Below, piece after piece: positions 8,423 to 16,922 of a DNA stretch of 64,000 nt; positions within the stretch are counted from its first letter, which is position 1; each line of letters opens with the position of its first letter. The DNA lies in contig CAWGRX010000016.1 in assembly GCA_963825075.1 (NCBI GenBank), forward strand, positions 88,083 to 152,082. The letters are read 5' to 3'. Made by a program: the position numbers and the translations under genes. The notes under the pieces are model-generated. The model did not search any database and was not told the origin of the DNA. It was given only the letters and a program-made list of their open reading frames with translations. The stretch is from CAWAVN01 sp963825075. GTDB taxonomy: Bacteria > Planctomycetota > Planctomycetia > Planctomycetales > Planctomycetaceae.

Positions 8423-10439
8423 GTGCTTCGTTTTGATCCGACACCCTATAACATCCTCAATGGACTCGGCCAGTGGGCCTTGATCTTGGGGGCGTTTTTT
8501 CTGGTCGCGCTGATCGTTTCGTTTTTCGTGGCGGTGGCCACGGTGGGTTTCCGCCGCGCTCCCAAGGAAATGGTCGAGCACTTAAGACGCGGGTTCAGGG
8601 AACTGGTTTTGGTCTCGCCCCGGCGGGTGTGGGCGATCACGCAATTGGTGATCCGCGAATCGGTGCGCCGCAAGGCGCTGTTGGTGTTTGTGGTGTTCGC
8701 GCTGCTATTTATGTTCGGCAGTTGGTTTCTGTCGGAATCGGGCGAACGGCCCGAACTGCAAGCCGCGGTGCACATCACCTTCGTCCTCAAAGCCATCGCC
8801 TTTTTGACCATTCCCGTCGTGCTGCTCTTGGCGTGCTGGGGGCTGCCTCAAGACATCAAGCAGCGCTCGCTGCACACGGTCGTCACCAAACCGGCCCGGC
8901 GGAGCGAAGTCGTGATGGGCCGAATTTTGGGCTTTTCCGCGATAGGCACGTTCATTCTGGCCGTGATGGGCGGAGCCGGCTATTTGTGGATCAACCGCCA
9001 GGTCCCGCCGGAGGCCCAGTCGCAGCTCGTCTCCCGCGTGCCGATTTATGGATCGCTCGAGTTCACCGACCGGGAAGGCAACCCCGGCAAGGGCGTGAAC
9101 ACGGGCGACATTTGGGAGTTCCGCAGCTACGTGGAAGGCGCCACCAAAGCCAGGCGCAATTTGGACCTTCGACAATGTCACGCCCGCCAAGCTGGTCGAG
9201 GTGAAAGACCCGGACACCGGCGAGACCAAAAACGTTCTGCAATTGGAATCGCATTTCGAAGCCTTCCGCACGCACAAGGGCACGATGGGCCAAGGCCTGT
9301 TGGCGCAGTTCAAGTTCGTGAAGGATTTGCGGACGCAAGTCGCCCATCTCTTCACGGGGCACAGCGAATTCCGTCAACTCCACGATTTGATCTCCCAGGG
9401 AAATTTCGCCGACGCCGGCCGCGAACTGAAGGCCAAGGGCAACGGCCTGAAGACCAAGGGCTTTAAAATTCCCGAAGCCGGCTTCGATCCGCTCAGTCTC
9501 CGCTTCCGCCGGTTGGCCGAGATCATGGATCCCTTCACCGGAGAGAAGGGCTTTGAGTCGGCGGGCGAATTTGTCACGGTCAGTAACGCCGCGGCCAAAG
9601 CCTCGGAAGATCACGATCCCCAGGCCCTAGGCGATCAGTTTGATGCTTTAGGCCAATTGTTCCAGGACAATGCCCAGGCCCTTTCCAAGCACATCGTCAA
9701 CGTGCAGGCGGAATCGTCTCCGTTTGAAGTCCGCGAATACAAGGTGAACATCTACAGTGTGCCCCGCACGCTCGCCAATCGCTCGGAAGGTTCGGACGAA
9801 GCCGCCCAAAAGCCCACGCTCGACTTGTTCGACGATCTGACCCACGGCGGCGAGCTGCGGGTCGCGGTATTCTGTTTGGATCCCGGCCAATACGTCGGCA
9901 TGGCCCGGCCGGACCTTTTCATCCGCACGCCGGACTTGCCGTTCGCTTCGGGCTATTGGAAAGCCGTGTGCGGCACGTGGCTGATGGTGCTGTTGGTCGT
10001 GGTGTTGGGGGTGACGGCGAGCACCTTCGTCAAAGGCCCCGTGGCCACGCTCCTCACCACCACGCTGATTCTGGTGGGCTTGTTCTTTCATCCGTTTTTG
10101 GAAAAGCTGGTCACCGAACTGGGCGGCAAAGGCTTCGGGGCGATCGAATCGATGGTGCGGATCGTCGAGCACAAAAACCCGACGGTGGCTCTTGAGGATT
10201 CCAAACCCGTTGCCGTGATGAAAGGCACCGACAAAGTTATCCTGGGCGGGATGTGGACGGTCTATAAAACTGTGCCGAACTTCAACGTTTATACGCTCGC
10301 GCCGTATGTCGCCAACGGGTTCGACGTGCCGTTCGATGCGGGGCTGTTGCCTGCGATTGCGATGACGCTGGCTTATCTTTTCCCTTGTCTTTTCATCGGT
10401 TATTTCAGTTTACGATTGCGCGAGCTGGAGGCGAAATAG
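8423..10439 (+). CDS. ABC-2 type permease, frameshifted
   Basis: GTG start at 8423 after AGGTGG (8409-8414). Membrane helices at about residues 14-40 (WALILGAFFLVALIVSFFV), 90-110, 125-150 and 175-195; then a large extracytoplasmic region, then further helices at the C-terminus (WLMVLLVVVLGVTAS near 9980, and MTLAYLFPCLFIGYFSL near 10370). The frame breaks near 9152: an extra base in GCCAGGCGC moves the reading frame by +1, after which the protein continues with FDNVTPAKLVEVKDPDTGE. Removing one A restores ATKAGAIWTFDNV, so the two halves belong to one gene of about 670 aa. It follows the ABC ATPase and its stop lies 2 bp before the next start. Either sequencing error or a recent inactivation. 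Confidence 0.85.
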
Positions 10440-10441
10440 TC

Positions 10442-11911
10442 ATGCAAGCCGAAACACCCCCGACCCCCACCCCCAAACACGCCCGCCGGATGGACCGGTT
10501 GACTTCGGGGCAGCGAAAGCTCATTTATCTGGGCGGCATTGTGCTATTGATGATGGCCTCGATCTTTTTGGGCGCTCCCTCGACCGATGCGGAATCGGGC
10601 GGCGTGCTCCCCAAGATGCGGGTCAAATACGATCTGGGCGAAAGCACGCTGGGCAAAGTCGATCCCTCGAGCGCGACGATGAACCTTGTCCTGTTGGGAC
10701 TGCGGGGCATCGCCGCCAACGTGCTGTGGATGGACCACGAAGAACTCAAGAAAACCAAAAACTGGGGCCGGATGCGGGCCACGGTGGATTCGATCATCAC
10801 CTTGCAGCCGCACTTTCTGCAGGTCTGGCGGTATCACGGCTGGGATCTGGCGTTTAACGTCTCGGCCCAATGGGACGATGTGAAGGACCGCTATTTCTGG
10901 GTCAAGGAAGGCACGAAATTCAGCATGCGCGGCGTGAATCAGAACGTCAACTACGCGGAACTGCCTTGGGACGTCGGCCGGTTGACGGGGCACAAAGTCG
11001 GCCGTTCCGACGAGTGGCGGTTCTTCCGCAAGTATTTCCTCTCCGACCCCGAAGCGAAATACGACGGCAAGCCGGACCCGGCCCTCAACCCCGAAGGCCA
11101 GGACAACTACGAAGTCGCCCGAAAGTGGTACACCCACGCCAACGAAGTCGAGGCCGTCGTCGAGAAGGAAAAAGGCAAAGGCCAGCACCAGATGATGCGG
11201 GAACTGTTCCGGCATTATCCCGCCAGGTCTCTGTTCGACATGGCCGACGCTCTTCACCGGGAAGGCACGTTCGGCGAGCGTTCGGGCGAGGCCTGGGACC
11301 GGGCCTACGCCGATTGGGCCTTCAACTACGGCAAGGAACGTTTCGTCAGCAAGTTCGACGGGCAAGGCATCTATTGGCTGAACCCCGCCAAAGGCGACAT
11401 CGAAACGATGCTCAAAGAAGACAAGGAAGCCGGCTTTAACGTGACCAGGGAGGTCAAAGAAAGCCTGATCGTCGGCAGCCAGAATACGACCAATTACCGC
11501 TACTGGCTCGCCCGCGGCCGGATCGAAAAGGACTCCGAAATGGTGGACGCCCACCGCTACCTGTACGAAGGACGCCAGGCCTTTAAGCGCGGCGATCAGT
11601 TCTGGAGTGCCAACAACGAACCGCCGGAGTCCGTGAAGAAACTGGAGCAGGGCTTAAAGCTGTTTGAAAAGAAATTCAACGAGTTCCAGAGCCAGAAGAC
11701 GGCGGCGGCCGACGATTTGACTCAGGACTCCAACCTTATCGAGGAAGCCATGCTCGCGGTCTATTACTACCGCCAGGCTTACATCCTGAACGATCTCCCG
11801 ATCCCCGATGACTACCCCATGAAAAAATTGTGGGACAGCAACCAGGACCGCGTCGAGGAGATCGAACGCGAATTCAAACGCGACATCCGCAGCGTTTCCG
11901 ACCAAGGTTGA
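10442..11911 (+). CDS. conserved membrane-anchored protein of unknown function
   Basis: 489 aa from the ATG at 10442, two bases after the permease stop, so it is translationally linked to the ABC genes. A Pro/Thr-rich N-terminus precedes one membrane helix (KLIYLGGIVLLMMASIFLG, about residues 24-42), then a large soluble domain rich in Trp, Tyr and charged residues. Segments such as TVDSIITLQPHFLQVWRYHG look like helical TPR-type repeats. A coiled region lies near the end (LEQGLKLFEKKFNEFQSQK). I do not recognise a catalytic motif. The fixed position behind the ABC permease suggests an extracytoplasmic partner of the transporter. An upstream in-frame ATG at 10385 is inside the permease and unlikely. 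Confidence 0.7.
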   Translation: MQAETPPTPTPKHARRMDRLTSGQRKLIYLGGIVLLMMASIFLGAPSTDAESGGVLPKMRVKYDLGESTLGKVDPSSATMNLVLLGLRGIAANVLWMDHEELKKTKNWGRMRATVDSIITLQPHFLQVWRYHGWDLAFNVSAQWDDVKDRYFWVKEGTKFSMRGVNQNVNYAELPWDVGRLTGHKVGRSDEWRFFRKYFLSDPEAKYDGKPDPALNPEGQDNYEVARKWYTHANEVEAVVEKEKGKGQHQMMRELFRHYPARSLFDMADALHREGTFGERSGEAWDRAYADWAFNYGKERFVSKFDGQGIYWLNPAKGDIETMLKEDKEAGFNVTREVKESLIVGSQNTTNYRYWLARGRIEKDSEMVDAHRYLYEGRQAFKRGDQFWSANNEPPESVKKLEQGLKLFEKKFNEFQSQKTAAADDLTQDSNLIEEAMLAVYYYRQAYILNDLPIPDDYPMKKLWDSNQDRVEEIEREFKRDIRSVSDQG

Positions 11912-11951
11912 GCGATTGTCGATCAACCGAGGAACGTTAAAAACTTTCCGA

Positions 11952-12019
11952 TGATTAGCCGGAACGCGCCAGCGTCCGGTTGTCCCCGCGAACCGCGGGC
12001 CGGCGGCCGGCGGCTGATG
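11952..12019. repeat. dispersed palindromic repeat, copy 2
   Basis: Starts ATTAGCCGGAACGCGCCAG and ends GGCCGGCGGCTGATG. It lies between the unknown membrane protein and the sialidase-like gene. An open reading frame runs through it in phase with the sialidase gene, which gives a false upstream start at 11951. Confidence 0.7.
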
Positions 12020-12043
12020 ACCGATTTTCCTGGAGGCCGCACC

Positions 12044-13198
12044 ATGACAGGCCGGTTCCGCCTTGGGTTATTGACCGGATTCCTCTTGATGCGAATTGTC
12101 TCGCAGGGACCGGCCCAAGAGGCGCCTTACCGGGTGAAACAGATCGCGGGCGTTGAGAAAATTCGCCTCCTGCCGCCGGGACCGGGCAATCCCCGCAACA
12201 GCGAAGGCGATTTTATCCAACTCAAAGACGGCCGGATTCTGTTCATCTATAGCCACTTCACCGGCGGCGGCAGCGATCATGCCGCGGCCCATTTGGCGGC
12301 GCGTTATTCCGACGACGGCGGCAAAACCTGGTCGGACGAGGATGCCGTCATCGTCGAGCGCGAAGGCGATTTCAATGTGATGTCGGTTTCGCTCTTGAGA
12401 CTGCAAAACGGCGACATTGCGCTGTTTTATCTCCGCAAAAACTCGCTGACCGACTGCCGGCCTTTGATGCGGATTTCCCGCGACGAAGGCCGGACGTGGA
12501 CCGAGCCGATCGAGTGCATCGACGAGGTGGGCTATAACGTCATGAATAACGACCGCGCGGTCGAGCTCAAAAGCGGCCGATTGCTCTTGCCCGTCGCGCT
12601 CCACAACACGCCCAAGCAAAACAAGTTCGATGGCCGGGGCGTGATAAGCTGCTATCTCTCCGACGACAACGGAAAGACCTGGCGGCAAAGCCGGTCTCGG
12701 CAAAAGGGCGAAAACATCACGCTCCAGGAGCCTGGCGTCGTCGAACTGAAAGACGGCCGCTTGATGATGTTCTGCCGCACGCCCCACGCCAGCCAGTATG
12801 TTTCGTTTTCCCAAGACCAAGGCGACACGTGGTCGGCGTTCGAGCCGTCGAACATCCTCTCGCCGCTGTCACCCGCCACGATCGAACGCATCCCGAAGAC
12901 GGGCGATCTGCTGTTGGTCTGGAACAACCACGACCACGTGCAGCCTCAATACAAAGGCAAACGCACGCCCTACAATATCGCCATCTCCCGCGATGAAGGC
13001 AAAACCTGGGAGAAGATCAAAACCCTGGAAGACGACCCCAACGGCTGGTACTGCTACACCGCGATGACCTTCGTGGGAGATCATGTGCTCTTGGGCCACT
13101 GCGCGGGCGACCGCCGCAAAGGCGGCCTCAACATCACCCAAATCACCCGCGTCCCGCTCGACTGGCTCTACGACCGCGCATCAGCCGCTGGGCGCTAG
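12044..13198 (+). CDS. secreted sialidase-like (BNR/Asp-box) glycosidase
   Basis: 384 aa from the ATG at 12044, chosen because TGGAGG lies 8 bp upstream and a signal peptide follows directly (residues 1-26, MTGRFRLGLLTGFLLM..AQEAP). Five Asp-boxes mark a six-bladed sialidase propeller: SDDGGKTW, SRDEGRTW, SDDNGKTW, SQDQGDTW and SRDEGKTW. Proteins of this family are exo-sialidases or related glycan-binding hydrolases acting outside the cytoplasm. The last residues (ASAAGR) and the TAG stop are encoded by a copy of the dispersed repeat at 13180, so the C-terminus may have been remodelled by repeat insertion. The gene stands alone on the plus strand. Confidence 0.88.
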   Translation: MTGRFRLGLLTGFLLMRIVSQGPAQEAPYRVKQIAGVEKIRLLPPGPGNPRNSEGDFIQLKDGRILFIYSHFTGGGSDHAAAHLAARYSDDGGKTWSDEDAVIVEREGDFNVMSVSLLRLQNGDIALFYLRKNSLTDCRPLMRISRDEGRTWTEPIECIDEVGYNVMNNDRAVELKSGRLLLPVALHNTPKQNKFDGRGVISCYLSDDNGKTWRQSRSRQKGENITLQEPGVVELKDGRLMMFCRTPHASQYVSFSQDQGDTWSAFEPSNILSPLSPATIERIPKTGDLLLVWNNHDHVQPQYKGKRTPYNIAISRDEGKTWEKIKTLEDDPNGWYCYTAMTFVGDHVLLGHCAGDRRKGGLNITQITRVPLDWLYDRASAAGR

Positions 13199-13268
13199 CC
13201 CAATGGCACTAAGGATCGCTCGATCAATAATTGTCGCATTTATCAGCCACAGGGCGCTAGCCCCGGTT
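13180..13268. repeat. dispersed repeat, two half units (copy 3)
   Basis: ATCAGCCGCTGGGCGCTAGCC at 13180-13200 and ATCAGCCACAGGGCGCTAGCC at about 13242-13262, in the same orientation. The first supplies the stop codon of the sialidase gene. The second runs into CCCCGGTTTTTTT, which could end transcription. Confidence 0.65.
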
Positions 13269-13343
13269 TTTTTCATTTCCCCTGGATCTTGATGAACCGG
13301 ACGTTAGCGCGTTCCAGCTGATAAGGGGAGAGGGAAGCCGCCG

Positions 13344-14780
13344 CTACGATTGCGGTTTGATTCGAGCTTTGATGGCTTGAATCTTCTCGCGTTCCGGGCG
13401 GGCTTTGTAAAACGGATCGAGCGGATAACAGCCGGAGACCATGCCGTTCCTTGGGGCGGTCGTGCATTCGCTGAAAGTCCGGCAAATGAGTTTTCTGGCG
13501 AGAGGCTTCCCCGCGAGCACATCCGCGGGAAGCTGCGGATAGGAGAGCACCATCCGCCCCAAACCGATGGAATCGGCCAGACCGTTTCGCACCACAGCCT
13601 GCCCCACGTGGGGCAGCCATTCCTGGAGATAACTGTAGCCCGACCCCACCAACAGCAGATCGGGATGCCGGCGTTTGATCTCGGCGGTCGCCTCGATTTG
13701 CCGGGCCACCCCGACGAGCGGATCTTCGGGCGGCCGGTAGCCGTCGGAAGGCGGAAACGCGGCCGGTCGCTGGATGTGCGGATTGTAATAGGGACTCCCC
13801 ACCGTCGAGCACACGAGTTCGATTCCCAAATCTTTAAGCAAGTCCATCAATCGCGACGGTTCCGAAAAATCGATGCCCAGTCCCGTCCCGTCCCCGCCGA
13901 ACGCGCAGCGGTATTCCCCTGTCGTTGCGGGCATGCCGACGCCGTCGGGTCCGGGTTGGAAGGGGACATAGTCAAAAATGCTCACGCGGACGCCGATTTC
14001 CAGTCCCGGCGCATTTGCGCGAATGCCCGCGACAACATCCCTGAGCAATCGGGTGCGGTTTTCGAAGCTCCCGCCATATTCGCCTGGGCGGTCGAAGCCG
14101 GAGAGCAGTTCGTGTCCCAGATAGCCGTGGCAGTGCTTGATGTCCACAAACCGAAACCCCGCCTTCTGAGCGAGGACGGCGGCATGAATAAAATCTTTGC
14201 TGAGCACTCGGAGTTCATCATCGGAGAGCAGCGCCTCATCGCTGGTGATGCCTACCCGCGAATCGAGCACCGGATGCCGATACGCGATCCGCGGTTCCAG
14301 GCGAGTCTTCTCATTGGGCCTTGCGAACCGGCCGGAGTGCGTGAGCTGCAGTCCCACGAATAAATCTTCGGTCGTGCCGAATTCCCTTCGGTGCGTGTTT
14401 TCCAAATGTTCCCGCAGGGCTTCAATCGAAGACAGCGTGTGATCGTTGATGAGGAGTTCGTTGGGGCTGGCTCGGCCGTCATGCCGGACCGCGACGGCTT
14501 CGCCGCCCCAAATCCACTTCGCACCGCTCCTCCCGAAATTCTCCCACCGCCTGCGGGTCAAATCGGAAGGCCGGCCGTCCGTTTCGCCGTCCCAGCCTTC
14601 CATCGGCAGGATGCAAAACCGGTTGCCGATCGTGCCGCCGGTGCGCTCGATCGGCCGGCCCAATGGCGAACCCGGCCCCGATTCCAAGACATCGTCCAGG
14701 GGCAGATCGATCCCCAACTCCTCCAGCCGACGGCGAAATTGCTCGGGCGTCTTCAAACTGGAAATTCTCGGAAAGGACAT
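13344..14780 (-). CDS. NADH:flavin oxidoreductase, old yellow enzyme family
   Basis: 478 aa, ATG start at 14780. FMN-dependent ene-reductase fold (TIM barrel). Visible family landmarks: GNRFCILPMEGWDGETDG near the N-terminus (FMN loop), VGLQLTHSGRFARP (active-site His region), DIKHCHGYLGHELLSGFDR with the catalytic His/His-type pair, and RPGEYGGSFENRTRLLRDVV, the signature of the 2,4-dienoyl-CoA-reductase-like branch. The C-terminal part ends with a Cys-containing FSECTTAPRNG instead of a full 4Fe-4S/FAD module, so it is a single-domain or slightly extended OYE. Convergent with the sialidase gene. Substrate unknown. Confidence 0.9.
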   Translation of the reverse strand: MSFPRISSLKTPEQFRRRLEELGIDLPLDDVLESGPGSPLGRPIERTGGTIGNRFCILPMEGWDGETDGRPSDLTRRRWENFGRSGAKWIWGGEAVAVRHDGRASPNELLINDHTLSSIEALREHLENTHRREFGTTEDLFVGLQLTHSGRFARPNEKTRLEPRIAYRHPVLDSRVGITSDEALLSDDELRVLSKDFIHAAVLAQKAGFRFVDIKHCHGYLGHELLSGFDRPGEYGGSFENRTRLLRDVVAGIRANAPGLEIGVRVSIFDYVPFQPGPDGVGMPATTGEYRCAFGGDGTGLGIDFSEPSRLMDLLKDLGIELVCSTVGSPYYNPHIQRPAAFPPSDGYRPPEDPLVGVARQIEATAEIKRRHPDLLLVGSGYSYLQEWLPHVGQAVVRNGLADSIGLGRMVLSYPQLPADVLAGKPLARKLICRTFSECTTAPRNGMVSGCYPLDPFYKARPEREKIQAIKARIKPQS

Positions 14781-14818
14781 GTTCCCTTTAGCTCCCCATA
14801 CTCACCACGGTTTTTTTT

Positions 14819-14958
14819 GGAGACCACGAAACACACGAAAAGATTTACAGCGTCCGCGATCTATCCGGGGGAAATGCTAGCAGAATTGCTCGCGTCAATC
14901 CTACCGATGAAGGAAAGACTTTTTCAGACGGGAGCTTTTTTTGTGTGTTTCGTGGTCC
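14819..14958. repeat. inverted CCACGAAACACACGAAA repeat pair
   Basis: GACCACGAAACACACGAAA (14822-14840) and its near-complement TTTGTGTGTTTCGTGGTCC (14940-14958) lie about 100 bp apart in the intergenic space. The same motif pair recurs at 16797-16914. Could fold into a stem-loop; nothing codes in it. Confidence 0.65.
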
Positions 14959-15069
14959 TCTTCCTCGAAAAGCGATTTTTTGCTGAGAAGCATCCAAGAA
15001 AACGATTGCCGGGGCGAATGAGGACAGGGTAGGATAGGCAAACCTTGTGCATTCTCTGGGAGAAAACCG

Positions 15070-15351
15070 ATGACATACGATTTGAGCGCCTGGCATCCGG
15101 GTTTGGTCTTGGCCTTGATCGCCGTTCTCTGCGTGTTCACGACGGCGATCCTGATTTCCACGCTGTCCGTAGGTCTGGTTCAATGGCGGAAAGTCTGCGC
15201 GATCAAGGAGATGCGAGGCTTCGTCCGCGACCTGACCGATCAGGGATACACCGCCCAGGAAATCGAACAACTCGCGGTCCAATTCTTCGAGCAACACCCC
15301 AAACAAAGTTGGCAAGCCAGGTGCGTGAAATCGGCCGGGCGTAGCGAATAG
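15070..15351 (+). CDS. small membrane protein, 93 aa
   Basis: ATG start (MTYDLSAWHPG). One membrane helix at about residues 11-37 (LVLALIAVLCVFTTAILIS), followed by a basic cytoplasmic tail with a helical segment that looks real (LTDQGYTAQEIEQLAVQFFEQ). Topology is most likely N-out. The 3' half overlaps the end of the DUF2695 gene on the other strand by 149 bp. No known family recognised. The consistent hydrophobic-then-helical pattern argues for a gene rather than a chance frame. Confidence 0.55.
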   Translation: MTYDLSAWHPGLVLALIAVLCVFTTAILISTLSVGLVQWRKVCAIKEMRGFVRDLTDQGYTAQEIEQLAVQFFEQHPKQSWQARCVKSAGRSE

Positions 15352-15646
15352 CCTCTAGCCAGGCCTGTTCTGCATTGGCGAGGGCTTCGCAATCGCATTG
15401 TCCGCCGTTCTCGTGGAGCCAGTTGACGACGGGTTCAATGGGCAGTCCGTTCTCGGCGAGCCAGGCGCGGGTCAGGCGTAGCGTGCGGTCGCAGCCTTGC
15501 CTTGGAAATTCAATGTCAAGCATGTCGAATAACGCTTGCATCTTTTCGTCAGCAAGAGGCAGTTCCGCCCGCGCAGCCGTCCGTTGCTCTGCTTTCCAAC
15601 GATCGAGGGCTTCCTTCCGACTTCGCTTGTCTTTGCGACCTGCCAT
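15203..15646 (-). CDS. DUF2695 domain protein
   Basis: 147 aa from the ATG at 15646 (MAGRKDKRSRKEALDRWK). After a basic helical start the DUF2695 core is clear: FDMLDIEFPRQGCDRTLRLTR, then TRAWLAENG and VVNWLHENGGQCDCEALANAE with conserved Cys residues. Function of DUF2695 is unknown. The region after about residue 105 (YARPISRTWLANFVWG) is lower quality and is antisense to the small membrane protein gene, so the natural stop may have been lost. It sits directly downstream of the epimerase, 14 bp away, on the same strand, so probably co-transcribed. Confidence 0.75.
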   Translation of the reverse strand: MAGRKDKRSRKEALDRWKAEQRTAARAELPLADEKMQALFDMLDIEFPRQGCDRTLRLTRAWLAENGLPIEPVVNWLHENGGQCDCEALANAEQAWLEAIRYARPISRTWLANFVWGVARRIGPRVVRFPGRCIPDRSGRGRSLASP

Positions 15647-15660
15647 GCTCACACTCGCAC

Positions 15661-16618
15661 TCACTCCCCCGCGAACCAGGTGGCGGTTTGTTGGAGGCCG
15701 GATTTCAGCGGGACCTCTGGCTGCCAGTTGAGAACGGTTTTCGCGAAGGCGGGATCGACGAGGTTCGACCGCAAATCGCCCGCGCGGGCTTCGCGATAGG
15801 TGGGTGACGGCACCTTGGCGGTTTGGCCTTGGTTCTGGCGAATCGTTTCGCAGATCGGCCGGAGGGCGGCTTCCAGTTCGTTGACATCGGTGCCCGTAGC
15901 GGTGCCGATGTTGACGGCCACGAACGGTTCCGAGCGATCGCCTGTCGAGAGCGGAATAATTCGCGCGGGCCACATCTTCCACATAGACGTAATCGCGGAT
16001 GTACTTGCCGTCGCCGTTGATCGTCGCAGGCTCCGCGGCGAGAAGCCGCTGGCAAAAGATGGCGACGACGCCGGCTTCGCCGTGCGGGTTTTGCCTCGGC
16101 CCATACACGTTGGAATACCGAAGGGCCACGGTATTGAGGCCATGCTCGCGGGCGTAGAACTGGAGGTACCGTTCGCCGGCCCATTTGCTGATGCCATAAG
16201 GCGAAATCGGATTGGCGGGCGTGTCTTCGCCGGCGGGTTCGTAGGCATCGCCGTAGAGTACGCCGCCGGAGGAAGCAAACACGACCCGCTTCGCCCCAGA
16301 GCTTACCGCTCCGTCCAAAACGTGAATCAGACCCAGCACGTTCACCTGGGCATCGAAAGCCGGCTCCCGGACGGATCGGCTCACCGACATTTGGGCGGCT
16401 TGATGGCAAACGGCTTCGGGCTGGAACTCTGCGAACACCTTTGCCACCGCCGGCCCGTCGCAGACATCGACCTGGTAGAACGGAATATCCGCGGGGATGT
16501 TCTCCCGGCGGCCGGACGACAAATCATCCAGCACCCCCGGCTGATGGCCGTTCGCCAAAAGTTGATCCACAACGTGGCTGCCGATGAACCCCGCTCCGCC
16601 CGTCACTAAAACCCGCAT
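15661..16618 (-). CDS. NAD-dependent sugar-nucleotide epimerase/dehydratase, frameshifted
   Basis: ATG start at 16618. Extended short-chain dehydrogenase with the NAD-binding glycine motif TGGAGFIGS (residues 7-15), the FASSGGVLYGD block with catalytic Ser, and the Tyr-x3-Lys pair in YGISKWAGE. UDP-glucose 4-epimerase (GalE) and related enzymes have this layout. The frame breaks near 15955: DYVYVEDVARANYS changes phase and the true continuation STGDRSEPFVAVNIGTATG..NELEAALRP lies in another frame, ending TATWFAGE at 15661. Deleting one T in the AATTATTCCG stretch restores the frame. So this is one gene of about 318 aa with a single-base insertion. Confidence 0.85.
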
Positions 16619-16922
16619 GATGTTCGGTTCCGATCAATGAAAAGGTAAGGAAAATGCCCTCCAGAGTATAACAATCGGGCCAAGCCCAATTGACCGCCGA
16701 CCCGCGGAAAATTTTGCCTGACCCGAAATGTGATTCGGAACTGTCTATTTATTCCAAGTGAACGGATTACGTGGCGAGCATCAATCTGAAGAGATGGACC
16801 ACGAAACACACGAAAGAAAAACACTCTCAGAATTGGATTGAATCCTGAAATCGACAATTCCTGAATGATTTTGCTTTGAGATTTTTTCGTGTCTTTCGTG
16901 TCTTTCGTGGTTCCTTCCGTCT
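16619..16922. other. intergenic region with repeat
   Basis: About 300 bp between the epimerase start and the end of the TlpA-like gene. The second half carries the CCACGAAACACACGAAA inverted pair (16797-16817 and 16882-16914). No gene seen. The first half should hold the epimerase promoter. Confidence 0.4.
16797..16914. repeat. second CCACGAAACACACGAAA repeat pair
   Basis: GGACCACGAAACACACGAAAG at 16797-16817 faces a degenerate complement containing TCGTGTCTTTCGTG, repeated, at 16882-16914. Same family as 14819-14958. Confidence 0.6.

Noticed and set aside
11951..12043. Upstream ATG at 11951 as the sialidase start
   Set aside because: It lies in a copy of the dispersed repeat, and the signal peptide with ribosome site begins at 12044.
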